This document shows positions 27,398-35,643 of a stretch of 64,000 bases of DNA, piece by piece. Below the pieces are notes generated by a model, which did not search any database, was not told where the DNA came from, and saw nothing but the letters and a program-made list of their open reading frames with translations. The number at the start of each line of letters is the position of its first letter. Positions within the stretch are counted from its first letter, which is position 1. The stretch lies in contig NZ_CP060828.1 in the NCBI RefSeq assembly GCF_014489635.1, forward strand, positions 4,936,001 to 5,000,000, read 5' to 3'. This DNA is from Streptomyces roseirectus. GTDB lineage: Bacteria > Actinomycetota > Actinomycetes > Streptomycetales > Streptomycetaceae. A program made the position numbers and the translations under genes.

Positions 27398-27410
27398 TGC
27401 ACTGGGGTCC

Positions 27411-28796
27411 ATGACGACACCTCAGGAAGAGTTGCTGCCCGGCACCCGGCGCGCGCTGCTGCACCGCGTCGCCGTCGCCCAGTCCGAAGGGCGGGCGCCC
27501 TCGCTCGTCGCCGCCGTCGTGCGGGGCGGGCGGGTGGTGTGGGAGGGGTCCCGGACGTCGGTGGACGGGCACGGGCCCGACGGGGACGTGCAGTACCGGA
27601 TCGGGTCGATCACCAAGACGTTCACGGCGGTACTCGTCATGCGGCTGCGGGACGAGGGGCTGATCGACCTCGCCGACCCGCTGGAGAAGCACCTGCCCGG
27701 CACGGGGGTGGGGGAGGCGACCGTCGCCGGACTCCTCGCGCACACGGGCGGCCTGGCGGCGGAGTCGCCGGGGCCGTGGTGGGAACGGACGCCGGGATCG
27801 CTGCGGCCGGAGCTGGCCGACGTGCTGGGCGAGCGGCCGGTGCCGCACCCCGGCGGGCGCAGGTTCCACTACTCCAACCCCGGTTACACCCTGCTCGGCG
27901 CGCTGGTCGAGGCGGTGCGGGGCGTCTCCTGGGAGGAGGCGCTGCGGCGCGAAGTGCTCGAACCCCTGGGCCTGGACCGGACGAGCGCCCACCCCCGGAT
28001 GCCGCACGCGGGCGGCTGGGCGGTGCATCCCTGGGCCGACGCCATGCTGCCGGAGCCTCTGGAGGACCTGGGCCGGATGGCCCCGGCCGGACAGCTCTGG
28101 TCGACGACACGGGACCTCGCGCGGTTCGCGGTGTTCCTGGCGAACGGCGACGACCGGGTGCTGAGCGCCGCGACGGTACGGGAGATGCGGGCCCCGGCGG
28201 CGCCCTCCGAGGCCCCGGACCTCGCCGCGGGTTCCGGATACGGGCTCGGCCTCCAGCTCCAGCACCAGGACGGACGGCTCCTGTTCGGCCACTCCGGCTC
28301 GCTGCCGGGCTTCCTCGCCAACCTCACGATCTCCCTCGCCGACGACGTCGCGGCCGTCGCCCTCGCCAACTGCACCTCGGGGCTCCTGCTCGGCTCTCTG
28401 GGCGCCGATCTCGTCCGGATCGTCGCGGAGGCCGAGCCGCGCATCCCTGAGCCCTGGAAGCCGCTCCAGCACGTCGAGCCGGCCGTCCTGGAGCTGGTCG
28501 GCCAGTGGTACTGGGGCACCTACGGCTTCGCCCTGCGCTGGACCGCCGACGGCCTCCTGTCCCTGGCTCCCCTGGCCCGCGCCGGCCGCCAGTCCCGCTT
28601 CGAGCCCAACGGCGACGGCACCTGGACCGGCCTGGAGGGGTACTACGCCGGCGAACTCCTGACCCCCGTACGCCGCCCTGACGGCACCGTGAGCCACCTC
28701 GACCTCGGCTCGTTCGTCTTCACGCGGCAGCCGTACGACGACGAGACGGTGGTACCGGGCGGGGTGGACCCGGAGGGGTGGCGGGGGATCGGCTGA
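27411..28796 (+). CDS. Beta-lactamase-family serine hydrolase
   Basis: 461 aa. Class C beta-lactamase / DD-peptidase fold with SxxK (GSITKTFTAV), the YxN motif (YSNPGYTLLG) and a C-terminal HSG triad (GHSGSLPGF). An added C-terminal domain resembles those of Pab87/esterase-type members. There is no signal peptide, so it is probably cytoplasmic. ATG 27411 lies only 13 bases past the dnaB stop, suggesting read-through transcription. The substrate is unknown. Confidence 0.88.
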   Translation: MTTPQEELLPGTRRALLHRVAVAQSEGRAPSLVAAVVRGGRVVWEGSRTSVDGHGPDGDVQYRIGSITKTFTAVLVMRLRDEGLIDLADPLEKHLPGTGVGEATVAGLLAHTGGLAAESPGPWWERTPGSLRPELADVLGERPVPHPGGRRFHYSNPGYTLLGALVEAVRGVSWEEALRREVLEPLGLDRTSAHPRMPHAGGWAVHPWADAMLPEPLEDLGRMAPAGQLWSTTRDLARFAVFLANGDDRVLSAATVREMRAPAAPSEAPDLAAGSGYGLGLQLQHQDGRLLFGHSGSLPGFLANLTISLADDVAAVALANCTSGLLLGSLGADLVRIVAEAEPRIPEPWKPLQHVEPAVLELVGQWYWGTYGFALRWTADGLLSLAPLARAGRQSRFEPNGDGTWTGLEGYYAGELLTPVRRPDGTVSHLDLGSFVFTRQPYDDETVVPGGVDPEGWRGIG

Positions 28797-28832
28797 GCGA
28801 GGCGGGGGCCAGGAGGGCGGGTTTCCGGCGAG

Positions 28833-28854
28833 GATGTTTCACGTGAAACATCCC
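28833..28854. other. parS site in a 22-bp palindrome
   Basis: Perfect parS at 28837-28850, with symmetry extended to GGAT...ATCC. It lies between the convergent serine hydrolase stop (28796) and the GNAT stop (28862). Confidence 0.92.
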
Positions 28855-28861
28855 GGCGCGC

Positions 28862-29329
28862 TCACAGCGCCAGCTTGAACCCCACGTGCGACGCCACGAA
28901 CCCCAGCCGCTCATAGAACCGGTGCGCATCGGTCCGTGTGGCATCGGACGTCAGCTGCACCAACTGGCACCCCGCACGGCGTGACTCCTCGACGGCCCAC
29001 TCGATGAACCGCGTCCCCAGCCCGCTGCCCCGCTCGTCGGCCCGCACCCGCACGGCCTCGATGATCGACCGCGTGCTGCCCTTGCGGGAGAGCCCCGGGA
29101 TGATCGTGAGCTGGAGGGTCCCGACGACCTGCCCCTCGCGGACGGCGACCACGAGACGCTGGTTGGGGTCGCCGCTGATCCGGTCGAAGGCGGCCAGATA
29201 GGGCGTGAGGTCGTCCGGCGACTCCCGCTGCGCGCCGAGCGGGTCGTCCGCGAGGAGGGCGACGATCGCGGACAGGTCACCGGCGTCCGCGCTTCGGATG
29301 GTCAGGCCGGCTGTTTCGAGATCTCCCAT
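28862..29329 (-). CDS. GNAT-family N-acetyltransferase
   Basis: 155 aa single GNAT domain. The acetyl-CoA-binding motif A is VRADERGSGLGTRFIEWAVE (Q/RxxGxG/A pattern), followed by FYERLGFVASHVGFKLAL, the typical C-terminal strand. ATG 29329 gives a complete domain. The substrate cannot be told. It faces the serine hydrolase convergently, with a parS between. Confidence 0.9.
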   Translation of the reverse strand: MGDLETAGLTIRSADAGDLSAIVALLADDPLGAQRESPDDLTPYLAAFDRISGDPNQRLVVAVREGQVVGTLQLTIIPGLSRKGSTRSIIEAVRVRADERGSGLGTRFIEWAVEESRRAGCQLVQLTSDATRTDAHRFYERLGFVASHVGFKLAL

Positions 29330-29356
29330 GATCGGCAGCCTATGCGGGCCCGGGAG

Positions 29357-29821
29357 TCAGGCGGCGGCCGGTGTCTTCAGGGTCTCCACGGCGCGGACGA
29401 GCGGGGCCAGTTCGGGGTCCTCGGCCGCCGCGTCCAGTGCCTCGCGCAGCGCCCGGTCGTTGGTCGGCCGGGCCTCCTCCAGGAGCTTCAGCCCGGCCTC
29501 GGTGACGTTCGTGTAGATGCCCCGGCGGTCGGTGGGGCAGAGGTAGCGCTCCAGGAGCCCGCGGTCTTCGAGGCGGGTCACGAGGCGGGTCGTGGCGCTC
29601 TGGCTGAGCACGACCGCGTCGGCGACCTGCTTCATCTGGAGGTGGCCGCCGTCCCCGTCGTGCTGCCGGTTGAGCACGTCCAGCAGGGAGTACTCGCGCA
29701 CGCTCAGCCCGTGTCCGGACTGGAGGGCGCGTTCGATGTGGCTCTCGATCCTGCCGTGCAGCAGGGAGAGGGCGCACCACCCCTGGGCGAGAGCGGTGAG
29801 CGCGGGGTCCGTCGCGGTCAT
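29357..29821 (-). CDS. MarR-family transcriptional regulator
   Basis: 154 aa with a MarR winged helix (SVREYSLLDVLNRQ, VADAVVLSQSATTRLVTRLEDRGLL, DRRGIYTNVTEAGLKLL). ATG 29821 has GGAGGAAGG upstream. It is divergent from an MFS pump gene, with candidate operator repeats in the 141-base gap, the classic arrangement for a repressor of an efflux gene. Confidence 0.92.
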   Translation of the reverse strand: MTATDPALTALAQGWCALSLLHGRIESHIERALQSGHGLSVREYSLLDVLNRQHDGDGGHLQMKQVADAVVLSQSATTRLVTRLEDRGLLERYLCPTDRRGIYTNVTEAGLKLLEEARPTNDRALREALDAAAEDPELAPLVRAVETLKTPAAA

Positions 29822-29870
29822 GGGCCTTCCTCCGTCCCAGAGCGGTCGTCACCAGGATAGGGCAGCTCCG

Positions 29871-29912
29871 CAATAGTGCGCGCTTGCCGATATAGAGCGT
29901 CTGCAAGTATTG
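29871..29912. promoter_or_regulatory. Candidate MarR operator between marR and MFS genes
   Basis: CTTGC (29883-29887) and GCAAG (29903-29907) form an inverted repeat. CAATA (29871-29875) and TATTG (29908-29912) add outer matching arms. The region is AT-rich and overlaps where both promoters must lie. Binding is inferred from position. Confidence 0.4.
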
Positions 29913-29962
29913 TCGGTGAAGGTAAACCGCTCACGCAATCATCAGAGAAGGTGTCTCTCCCC

Positions 29963-31183
29963 ATGCCTCTCGCGCTCCTGGCCCTCGCGATCGGGGCCTT
30001 CGGCATCGGCACGACCGAGTTCGTGATCATGGGCCTGCTGCCCGAGGTCGCCGCCGACTACGGCGTCTCCATCCCCACCGCGGGCTACCTCGTGACCGGC
30101 TACGCCCTCGGCGTGATGCTCGGCGCCCCGCTGATGACGGCCCTCGGCACCAAGGTGTCCCGCAAGCGGATGCTGATGCTGCTGATGGGCCTGTTCATCG
30201 CCGGCAACGTGCTCTCCGCCGTCGCCCCCGTCTTCGCCGTGATGCTCGCCGGCCGCGTGGTCGCCTCACTCGCCCACGGCGCCTTCTTCGGTATCGGCGC
30301 GGTCGTCGCCGCCGACCTGGTCGCCCCGGACAAGAAGGCCGGCGCCATCTCGATGATGTTCACCGGCCTGACCGTCGCCAACGTCGTCGGCGTCCCGCTC
30401 GGCACGCTCGTCGGGCAGCACGCCGGCTGGCGCGTCACCTTCGGCATCGTCGCCGCGCTGGGCGTGGTCGGCCTGGCCGGGGTCGCCCGGCTCGTCCCCG
30501 ACCTGCCCAGGCCGGAGGGGGTCCGGCTGCGCCACGAACTCGCCGTCTTCAAGAACGCGCAGGTCCTGCTCGCCATGGGGATGACCGTCCTCGGCTTCGG
30601 CGGCGTCTTCGCGGCCATCACCTACATCGCGCCGATGGCGACCCACGTCACCGGGTTCGCGGACAGCTCCGTCACCTGGCTGCTGGTCCTCCTCGGCCTC
30701 GGCATGGTCACCGGCAACCTCGTCGGCGGCCGGTACGCGGACCGCGCGCTCATGCCGATGCTGTATGTCTCGCTGGGCGCCCTGGCGGTCGTCCTGGCCC
30801 TCTTCACCGTCACCGCGCACAGCAAGGCGCTCGCGGCCGTCACCGTCGTCCTGATCGGCGCCCTGGGCTTCGCGACCGTGCCGCCGCTCCAGAAGCGGGT
30901 GCTGGACCAGGCGCACGGGGCGCCGACGCTGGCCTCGGCCGTGAACATCGGCGCCTTCAACCTCGGCAACGCGCTCGCGGCCTGGCTCGGCGGCCTCGTC
31001 ATCGACGCGGGCCACGGCTACACCTCCCCGAACTGGGTCGGCGCCGCCCTCGCCGCCGCCGCGCTGCTGCTCGCCGTCCTGTCGGCCGGACTGGAACGCC
31101 GGGGCACGCCGAGCGCCGTGGTCGCGGGGTCCGGGAGCGCGGAGGAGGGGACGGCGCGGCAGTGGGCCGCCGCCCGCCGCTGA
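29963..31183 (+). CDS. MFS efflux transporter (DHA1, CmlR/arabinose-efflux type)
   Basis: 406 aa with 12 helices. The opening MPLALLALAIGAFGIGTTEF and MGLLPEVAADYGVSIPTAGY are hallmarks of the DHA1 drug exporters related to chloramphenicol resistance proteins. ATG 29963 has GAGAAGG upstream. The divergent MarR probably represses it. The substrate is not deducible. Confidence 0.92.
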   Translation: MPLALLALAIGAFGIGTTEFVIMGLLPEVAADYGVSIPTAGYLVTGYALGVMLGAPLMTALGTKVSRKRMLMLLMGLFIAGNVLSAVAPVFAVMLAGRVVASLAHGAFFGIGAVVAADLVAPDKKAGAISMMFTGLTVANVVGVPLGTLVGQHAGWRVTFGIVAALGVVGLAGVARLVPDLPRPEGVRLRHELAVFKNAQVLLAMGMTVLGFGGVFAAITYIAPMATHVTGFADSSVTWLLVLLGLGMVTGNLVGGRYADRALMPMLYVSLGALAVVLALFTVTAHSKALAAVTVVLIGALGFATVPPLQKRVLDQAHGAPTLASAVNIGAFNLGNALAAWLGGLVIDAGHGYTSPNWVGAALAAAALLLAVLSAGLERRGTPSAVVAGSGSAEEGTARQWAAARR

Positions 31184-31196
31184 GGCCCGGCCGGCG

Positions 31197-32063
31197 TTAT
31201 CCCGCCGCCACCGTCAGCGGGGCGAAGCGGCGGGTCCAGTCGCCGGGGAGGGCGGGGATGCCGGACGTCATCACGGAGTTGAAGGCGACACCCGCCAGGC
31301 CCCGTTCCTTCAGCCAGGCCAGCAGCTCCTCGTGGCGCACGTCGACGTCGGTGCGCAGCGGGCGGTCGGTGTGCTCGGCGAGGGAGGCGACGAGGGCCTT
31401 GGCGGTCTCCGTGTCGTGGGCGACGAGCGGGCCCACGACGTGCGTGTCCATGTTGGGCCAGGCGGCGGCGTAACCGGTGAGCCGGCCGTCGGCCTCGGCG
31501 ACCCTCAGCTGGTCGGCGAAGGCGGGCAACCGGGTGAGCAGATGGGTGCGGTCGACGCCGAACACCTCCCCGTCCAGCCGCAGGATCCCCGCGAGGTCGT
31601 CGGCCGTCGCCGCCCGCGTGGCGACCGTCGGCCGCTGCCGCGCCGGGACGAAGTGGCCCACCAGCATCTCGGCCCGGCCGGTCGCCTTGAAGCCCAGCTC
31701 CTCGTAGAGCGGACGGCCGTTCGGCGTCGCGTGCAGGGTCAGCGGGGTCGTGCCCTGCGCGGCGAGGACGTGCCGCATCAACCGGCGTCCGATGCCCTGG
31801 CGGGCGTGCCGCTCGGCGACCAGGACCATGCCGATCGCCGCGAGGTCGGGGCGCTCCTGAGGGCCGTACTCGGTGACGACACACGCGGCCACCAGGCCGC
31901 CCTCGGGGTCGTCGATGCCGTAGCCCTGTCCGGCGGTGAGGAGGAGGCCCCACTTGTGCTCTTCGCGCGGCCACCCCCGGTTCTCGGACAAGTCCGCGCA
32001 CGCGAGGAGGTCGTTGCGGGTCAGGCGGCGGATGGGGAGGGCGGTGGGGGAAGGAGTCGACAC
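31197..32063 (-). CDS. Tandem-GNAT N-acetyltransferase
   Basis: 288 aa from GTG 32063. The first GNAT domain carries VLVAERHARQGIGRRLMRHV (acyl-CoA motif) and YEELGFKATG. A second degenerate GNAT half spans about residues 145-280 (TRAATADDLAGILRLDGEVF). The start is uncertain: ATG 32135 is also in frame and adds 24 residues including a VSRET peptide encoded by a GTTTCCCGGGAGAC sequence, which looks non-coding. Convergent with the MFS gene, 13 bases apart. Confidence 0.82.
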   Translation of the reverse strand: MSTPSPTALPIRRLTRNDLLACADLSENRGWPREEHKWGLLLTAGQGYGIDDPEGGLVAACVVTEYGPQERPDLAAIGMVLVAERHARQGIGRRLMRHVLAAQGTTPLTLHATPNGRPLYEELGFKATGRAEMLVGHFVPARQRPTVATRAATADDLAGILRLDGEVFGVDRTHLLTRLPAFADQLRVAEADGRLTGYAAAWPNMDTHVVGPLVAHDTETAKALVASLAEHTDRPLRTDVDVRHEELLAWLKERGLAGVAFNSVMTSGIPALPGDWTRRFAPLTVAAG

Positions 32064-32199
32064 GGAGGCCAGGCTGTCCGACCGGTGGGCCCGGCGTCCA
32101 CCCGTTTCCCGGGAGACATACGTGGTTTTGGCCATGCCATGGGCACGTGCCCGGAGTGGGGGTTCCGGACGAGGCCGCGGTGGGCGAGGGGAGTTCCAT

Positions 32200-32213
32200 G
32201 TTTCACGTGAAAC
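32200..32213. other. parS site
   Basis: Perfect GTTTCACGTGAAAC in the gap between the GNAT gene and the flavohaemoprotein gene. The flanks are not symmetric. Confidence 0.92.
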
Positions 32214-32563
32214 CAACAAACAAACGAATTGATGTGCCGCGCCCGGTAGTTGAGTGAAACGGCGAAACGCCCCACGGTAAGACCCAGGTGAGGGGCAGGC
32301 GGGGCTTGTGCGGTCCCCTGCGGCCGGTATGGTCGACTCCGATTGAGCCTGAAACGAGACGACGCAGCCTAACGGGACGGAGAGATCGAGGACCCGCATT
32401 CGCGGTGATACGGCCAGGGCATCCAGGTGGGGGTGGGATGCTGCCCTGTGGGCGAGACGGCTGCGGAACCGAACCGACAGGCACAGCCGTTTGCGGGGGA
32501 GCAGGCACTTCCCGAGGCAGGGAGTGCAGACCGACCGAAAAGATGTTCGAGGCGAGGCACACG
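32214..32563. other. Long leader upstream of the flavohaemoprotein gene
   Basis: 350 bases without a convincing gene. A small hairpin pairs GCATCC (32419-32424) with GGATGC (32436-32441). I see no recognisable riboswitch core. An in-frame ATG at 32543 could extend the flavohaemoprotein by 7 residues. Confidence 0.35.
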
Positions 32564-35059
32564 ATGGACGCTCCGGCCACCACGTCGGCCGACAACGGCA
32601 CGTCCGGCGGCGGAGAGGGTTGGTTCACGCCGCGCAAACAGCCGACGTCGGCTCCCGGCACCCCACCGGCCTCCGAGTCACCGGGCACCGAACCCCAGGC
32701 CACGGAAGGCCGCCGCCTGGCCGGACTGCGCCCGGTGGGGCGGGGCACGGCGGCATCCGGCGACACGCAGGGCTCCGGCCGCGTGGACGCCGGCGGGCAG
32801 CAGAGCTTCGGCGGACAGCAGAGCCTCGGCGGGCAGCAGAGCCTCGGCGGGCAGCGGGACTTCGGCCAAGCGGACGCCGGTGCGCAGCGGGACCTCGGAC
32901 GGACGGCCACTGACGCGGCGCCCGACTTCGGGCACACGGACGCCGACGCCCGAACAGCCACGCCGTCGGCCCAGGTGACCGCCCCCTCGGCCCCGGCGCC
33001 TTTCGATCCCGCGACCACCTTGCTCCCCAAGCTCATACCGGCGCCCGCGACTGCGGTACCGCCGCTGTCGTCGCCCATACCGCCGCGCCGCCCCGGCGAT
33101 ACGCCGCCCGCCGGCTTCCCGGCCGCCGACCTCGCGTCCGCTGCCCCGTCCGAGGCGTTCCAGGTACCGGCCCAGCGCACCGCCCCGAACGGGCCGCCGC
33201 CCGCTGAAGCCGCGCACCTGACGGCACCGGCTCCGACCGACACCGCGCACCTGACGGGCCCACCGCAGACCCCGCCCGCCTCCCTGACGCCGTCCGAGGA
33301 CCACCACCGCACGCTCCCCGAGGAGTCCCGCGCGGGCGCCGAGGGGGAGACGCGTCCGGTCGTCGCGGAGGAACCCCGCTCGGCCACCGCCGAGAACCCG
33401 TCGCCCTCGCCGCAGCCCGAGGCTTTCCGGCCGTTCCCCCAGGACGCTCCCCGCCCCGAGACCGAGCTGCCGCACGAGGTGCCTCATGAGGGCGCCCGGC
33501 CTGAGGGCGAGTTGCCGGGGCCGTTCGCTCAGGAAGCCACTCGGCCTGAGGGTGACCTGCCGCGAGCGTTGTCTCAGGAAGCCCCCCGGGCCGAGGGCGA
33601 CCTCCCGCGCCCGTTGCCTCAGGAAACCCCCCAGCCCGACGCCGAGCTGCTGCGGCCGTTCGCCCCGAACCTGAACCCGCCCGCGCAGACCCCGCCTCCG
33701 CACGACACCCCCGCCGAGAGCGCGCCGGCACAAGCCCCCCTCGCCCACGACGCCACCCCGGACACCGCCCAGCCCCAGCCCGAGGCCCCCGGCTCGTACG
33801 TCCCCGACGCTTTCCGGCCCGCCGCCGACTTCTCCCGGCCGACAGCCCAGAGCGCCCCTCAGGACCCCGCCCAGCCCATCCCGGACGCCTTCCGCCCCTT
33901 CGTGCCCGAGACGTTGGAGGTCGCTGAGCCGGCCCCCGTCGTGGAGGGGTCGCCGGACGCCGTGCTGGTGCGCCGGACGATGTCCGCCATCGGGTCGGTG
34001 TCCGACAAGGTCACGTCGTACTTCTACGCGCTCCTCTTCGTCCGCCACCCGGACCTGCGCCCGCTGTTCCCGCCCGCGATGGACGCCCAGCGCGACCGGC
34101 TGCTGAAGGCGCTGCTGACGGCGGCCGAGCACATCGACAACACGCCGGTGCTCGTCGGATACCTCCAGAACCTCGGCCGGGGGCACCGCAAGTACGGCAC
34201 CCGCCCCGAGCACTACCCGGCCGTCGGCGAGTGCCTGATCGAGGCGCTGGCGAAGTACGCCGCGTCCGTGTGGGACAAGGAGACCGAGGCGGCGTGGGTG
34301 CGGACGTACACGACGATCTCGCAGGTGATGATCGACGCGGCGGCCGTGGACGAACTGCGCGCCCCCGCGTGGTGGCAGGCGGAGATCGTCTCGCACGAGC
34401 TGAGGACGCAGGACATAGCCGTCCTCACGGTCAGGCCCGACCAGCCGTACCCGTTCCTCGCGGGCCAGTACGCGAGCCTGGAGACGCCGTGGTGGCCGAG
34501 GATCTGGCGGCACTACTCCTTCGCCTCGGCGCCCCGCTCCGACGGCCTGCTGTCGTTCCACGTGAAGGCGGTCCCGGCGGGCTGGGTCTCCAACGCGCTC
34601 GTGCACCGCGCCCAGCCCGGCGACGTGATCAGGCTGGGCCCGCCGGCCGGGTCGATGACGATCGACCACACCCGTGACAGTGGCCTGCTCTGCCTCGGCG
34701 GCGGCACCGGCATCGCCCCCATCAAGGCCCTGGTCGAGGACGTCGCCGAGCACGGCGCCCGGCGCCGGATGGAGGTCTTCTACGGTGCCCGCACCGACCA
34801 CGACCTCTACGACATCGACACCATGCTCCGCCTCAAGCAGTCCCACTCCTGGCTGGAGGTCCGCCCGGTCGTCGACAAGGACGGCCTGCTCCAGCTCCCG
34901 GACGCCATCCGCACGTTCGGCCCCTGGACCGAGTACGACGCGTACATCTCGGGCCCGGTCGGCATGATCCGCAGCGGCGTGAACGCACTGCGCGGCGCGG
35001 GCATCCCGAAGGAACGGATACGCCACGACTCGGTGGCCGAACTGGTCGCCGCCGGCTGA
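32564..35059 (+). CDS. Flavohaemoprotein-like globin with long disordered N-terminus
   Basis: 831 aa. Residues 1 to about 460 are low-complexity Pro/Ala/Gln-rich sequence with tandem repeats (GGQQSLGGQQ and RPEGDLPR-type units). The globin domain begins at VLVRRTMSAIGSVSDKVTSY and includes the proximal region GRGHRKYGTRPEHYPAVGE. A ferredoxin-reductase-type FAD domain follows (RIWRHYSFASAPR, which holds the RxYS motif), then an NAD domain (LLCLGGGTGIAPIKALVE). The enzyme family converts NO to nitrate with O2 and NADH, or acts as a reductase. The N-terminal extension is not part of known flavohaemoglobins. GAGGCGAGG precedes ATG 32564. Confidence 0.88.
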   Translation: MDAPATTSADNGTSGGGEGWFTPRKQPTSAPGTPPASESPGTEPQATEGRRLAGLRPVGRGTAASGDTQGSGRVDAGGQQSFGGQQSLGGQQSLGGQRDFGQADAGAQRDLGRTATDAAPDFGHTDADARTATPSAQVTAPSAPAPFDPATTLLPKLIPAPATAVPPLSSPIPPRRPGDTPPAGFPAADLASAAPSEAFQVPAQRTAPNGPPPAEAAHLTAPAPTDTAHLTGPPQTPPASLTPSEDHHRTLPEESRAGAEGETRPVVAEEPRSATAENPSPSPQPEAFRPFPQDAPRPETELPHEVPHEGARPEGELPGPFAQEATRPEGDLPRALSQEAPRAEGDLPRPLPQETPQPDAELLRPFAPNLNPPAQTPPPHDTPAESAPAQAPLAHDATPDTAQPQPEAPGSYVPDAFRPAADFSRPTAQSAPQDPAQPIPDAFRPFVPETLEVAEPAPVVEGSPDAVLVRRTMSAIGSVSDKVTSYFYALLFVRHPDLRPLFPPAMDAQRDRLLKALLTAAEHIDNTPVLVGYLQNLGRGHRKYGTRPEHYPAVGECLIEALAKYAASVWDKETEAAWVRTYTTISQVMIDAAAVDELRAPAWWQAEIVSHELRTQDIAVLTVRPDQPYPFLAGQYASLETPWWPRIWRHYSFASAPRSDGLLSFHVKAVPAGWVSNALVHRAQPGDVIRLGPPAGSMTIDHTRDSGLLCLGGGTGIAPIKALVEDVAEHGARRRMEVFYGARTDHDLYDIDTMLRLKQSHSWLEVRPVVDKDGLLQLPDAIRTFGPWTEYDAYISGPVGMIRSGVNALRGAGIPKERIRHDSVAELVAAG

Positions 35060-35062
35060 GGG

Positions 35063-35545
35063 TCAGCCGAGATCGGGTGCGTGCATGGCACGCACCCCCT
35101 CGATGTTGCCGTCCAGATAGTGCCGCAGCGACAGCGGGACGAGGTGGACGGAGGCGATCCCGACCCGGGTGAACGGGACACGGACGATCTCGTACTCGCC
35201 GACGGGCTCGTCCACCTCGGGGCCGTGTCTGAGCGCCGGGTCCATGGACTCCAGATGGCAGACGAAGAAGTGCTGCACCTTCACGCCGGTCGCGCTGGCG
35301 TCCTCGCCGATGTGCTCGACGGTGTCGACGAAGCAGGGGACCACATCGGTGATCTTGGCGCCGAGTTCTTCGTACACCTCGCGGTGCAGGGCCTCCACGA
35401 CGGTCTCGTCGTAGGGCTCGACGCCCCCGCCGGGGGTGAGCCAGTAGGGGTCCATGCCGGGCTTGGTGCGCTTGATCAGGATCAGATCGTCACCGTCCAG
35501 CAGAACGGCGCGGGCGGTGCGTTTGACCACGGGTCGGACGGTCAT
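35063..35545 (-). CDS. NUDIX hydrolase
   Basis: 160 aa. The Nudix box is recognisable around residues 38-60: GGGVEPYDETVVEALHREVY then EELGA (GX5EX7REUXEEXGU). It hydrolyses a nucleoside-diphosphate-linked compound; the exact substrate is unknown. Convergent with the flavohaemoprotein gene, 3 bases between stops. ATG 35545 fits the domain. Confidence 0.92.
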   Translation of the reverse strand: MTVRPVVKRTARAVLLDGDDLILIKRTKPGMDPYWLTPGGGVEPYDETVVEALHREVYEELGAKITDVVPCFVDTVEHIGEDASATGVKVQHFFVCHLESMDPALRHGPEVDEPVGEYEIVRVPFTRVGIASVHLVPLSLRHYLDGNIEGVRAMHAPDLG

Positions 35546-35566
35546 GGAAGGAATGTGGCCCGCATG

Positions 35567-35628
35567 GTTTCACGTGAAACATGCCTCGTGGTTTCACGTG
35601 AAACATGCCTGGCGGTTTCACGTGAAAC
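35567..35628. other. Triple parS array, 24-bp period
   Basis: Three perfect parS copies at 35567-35580, 35591-35604 and 35615-35628, exactly 24 bases apart with similar ATGCCT(C/G)G spacers, so the array looks like a tandem duplication. It lies between the NUDIX start and the LysR stop. Confidence 0.94.
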
Positions 35629-35643
35629 ATCCGGCACGACCGC

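Noticed and set aside
32104..32117. GTTTCCCGGGAGAC, possible mutated parS that also reads VSRET
   Set aside because: Three mismatches to parS; could be a decayed copy but cannot be supported.
34555..34568. parS-like GTTCCACGTGAAGG in the flavohaemoprotein gene
   Set aside because: Two mismatches and no palindrome symmetry; it encodes FHVKA as part of the conserved FAD domain.
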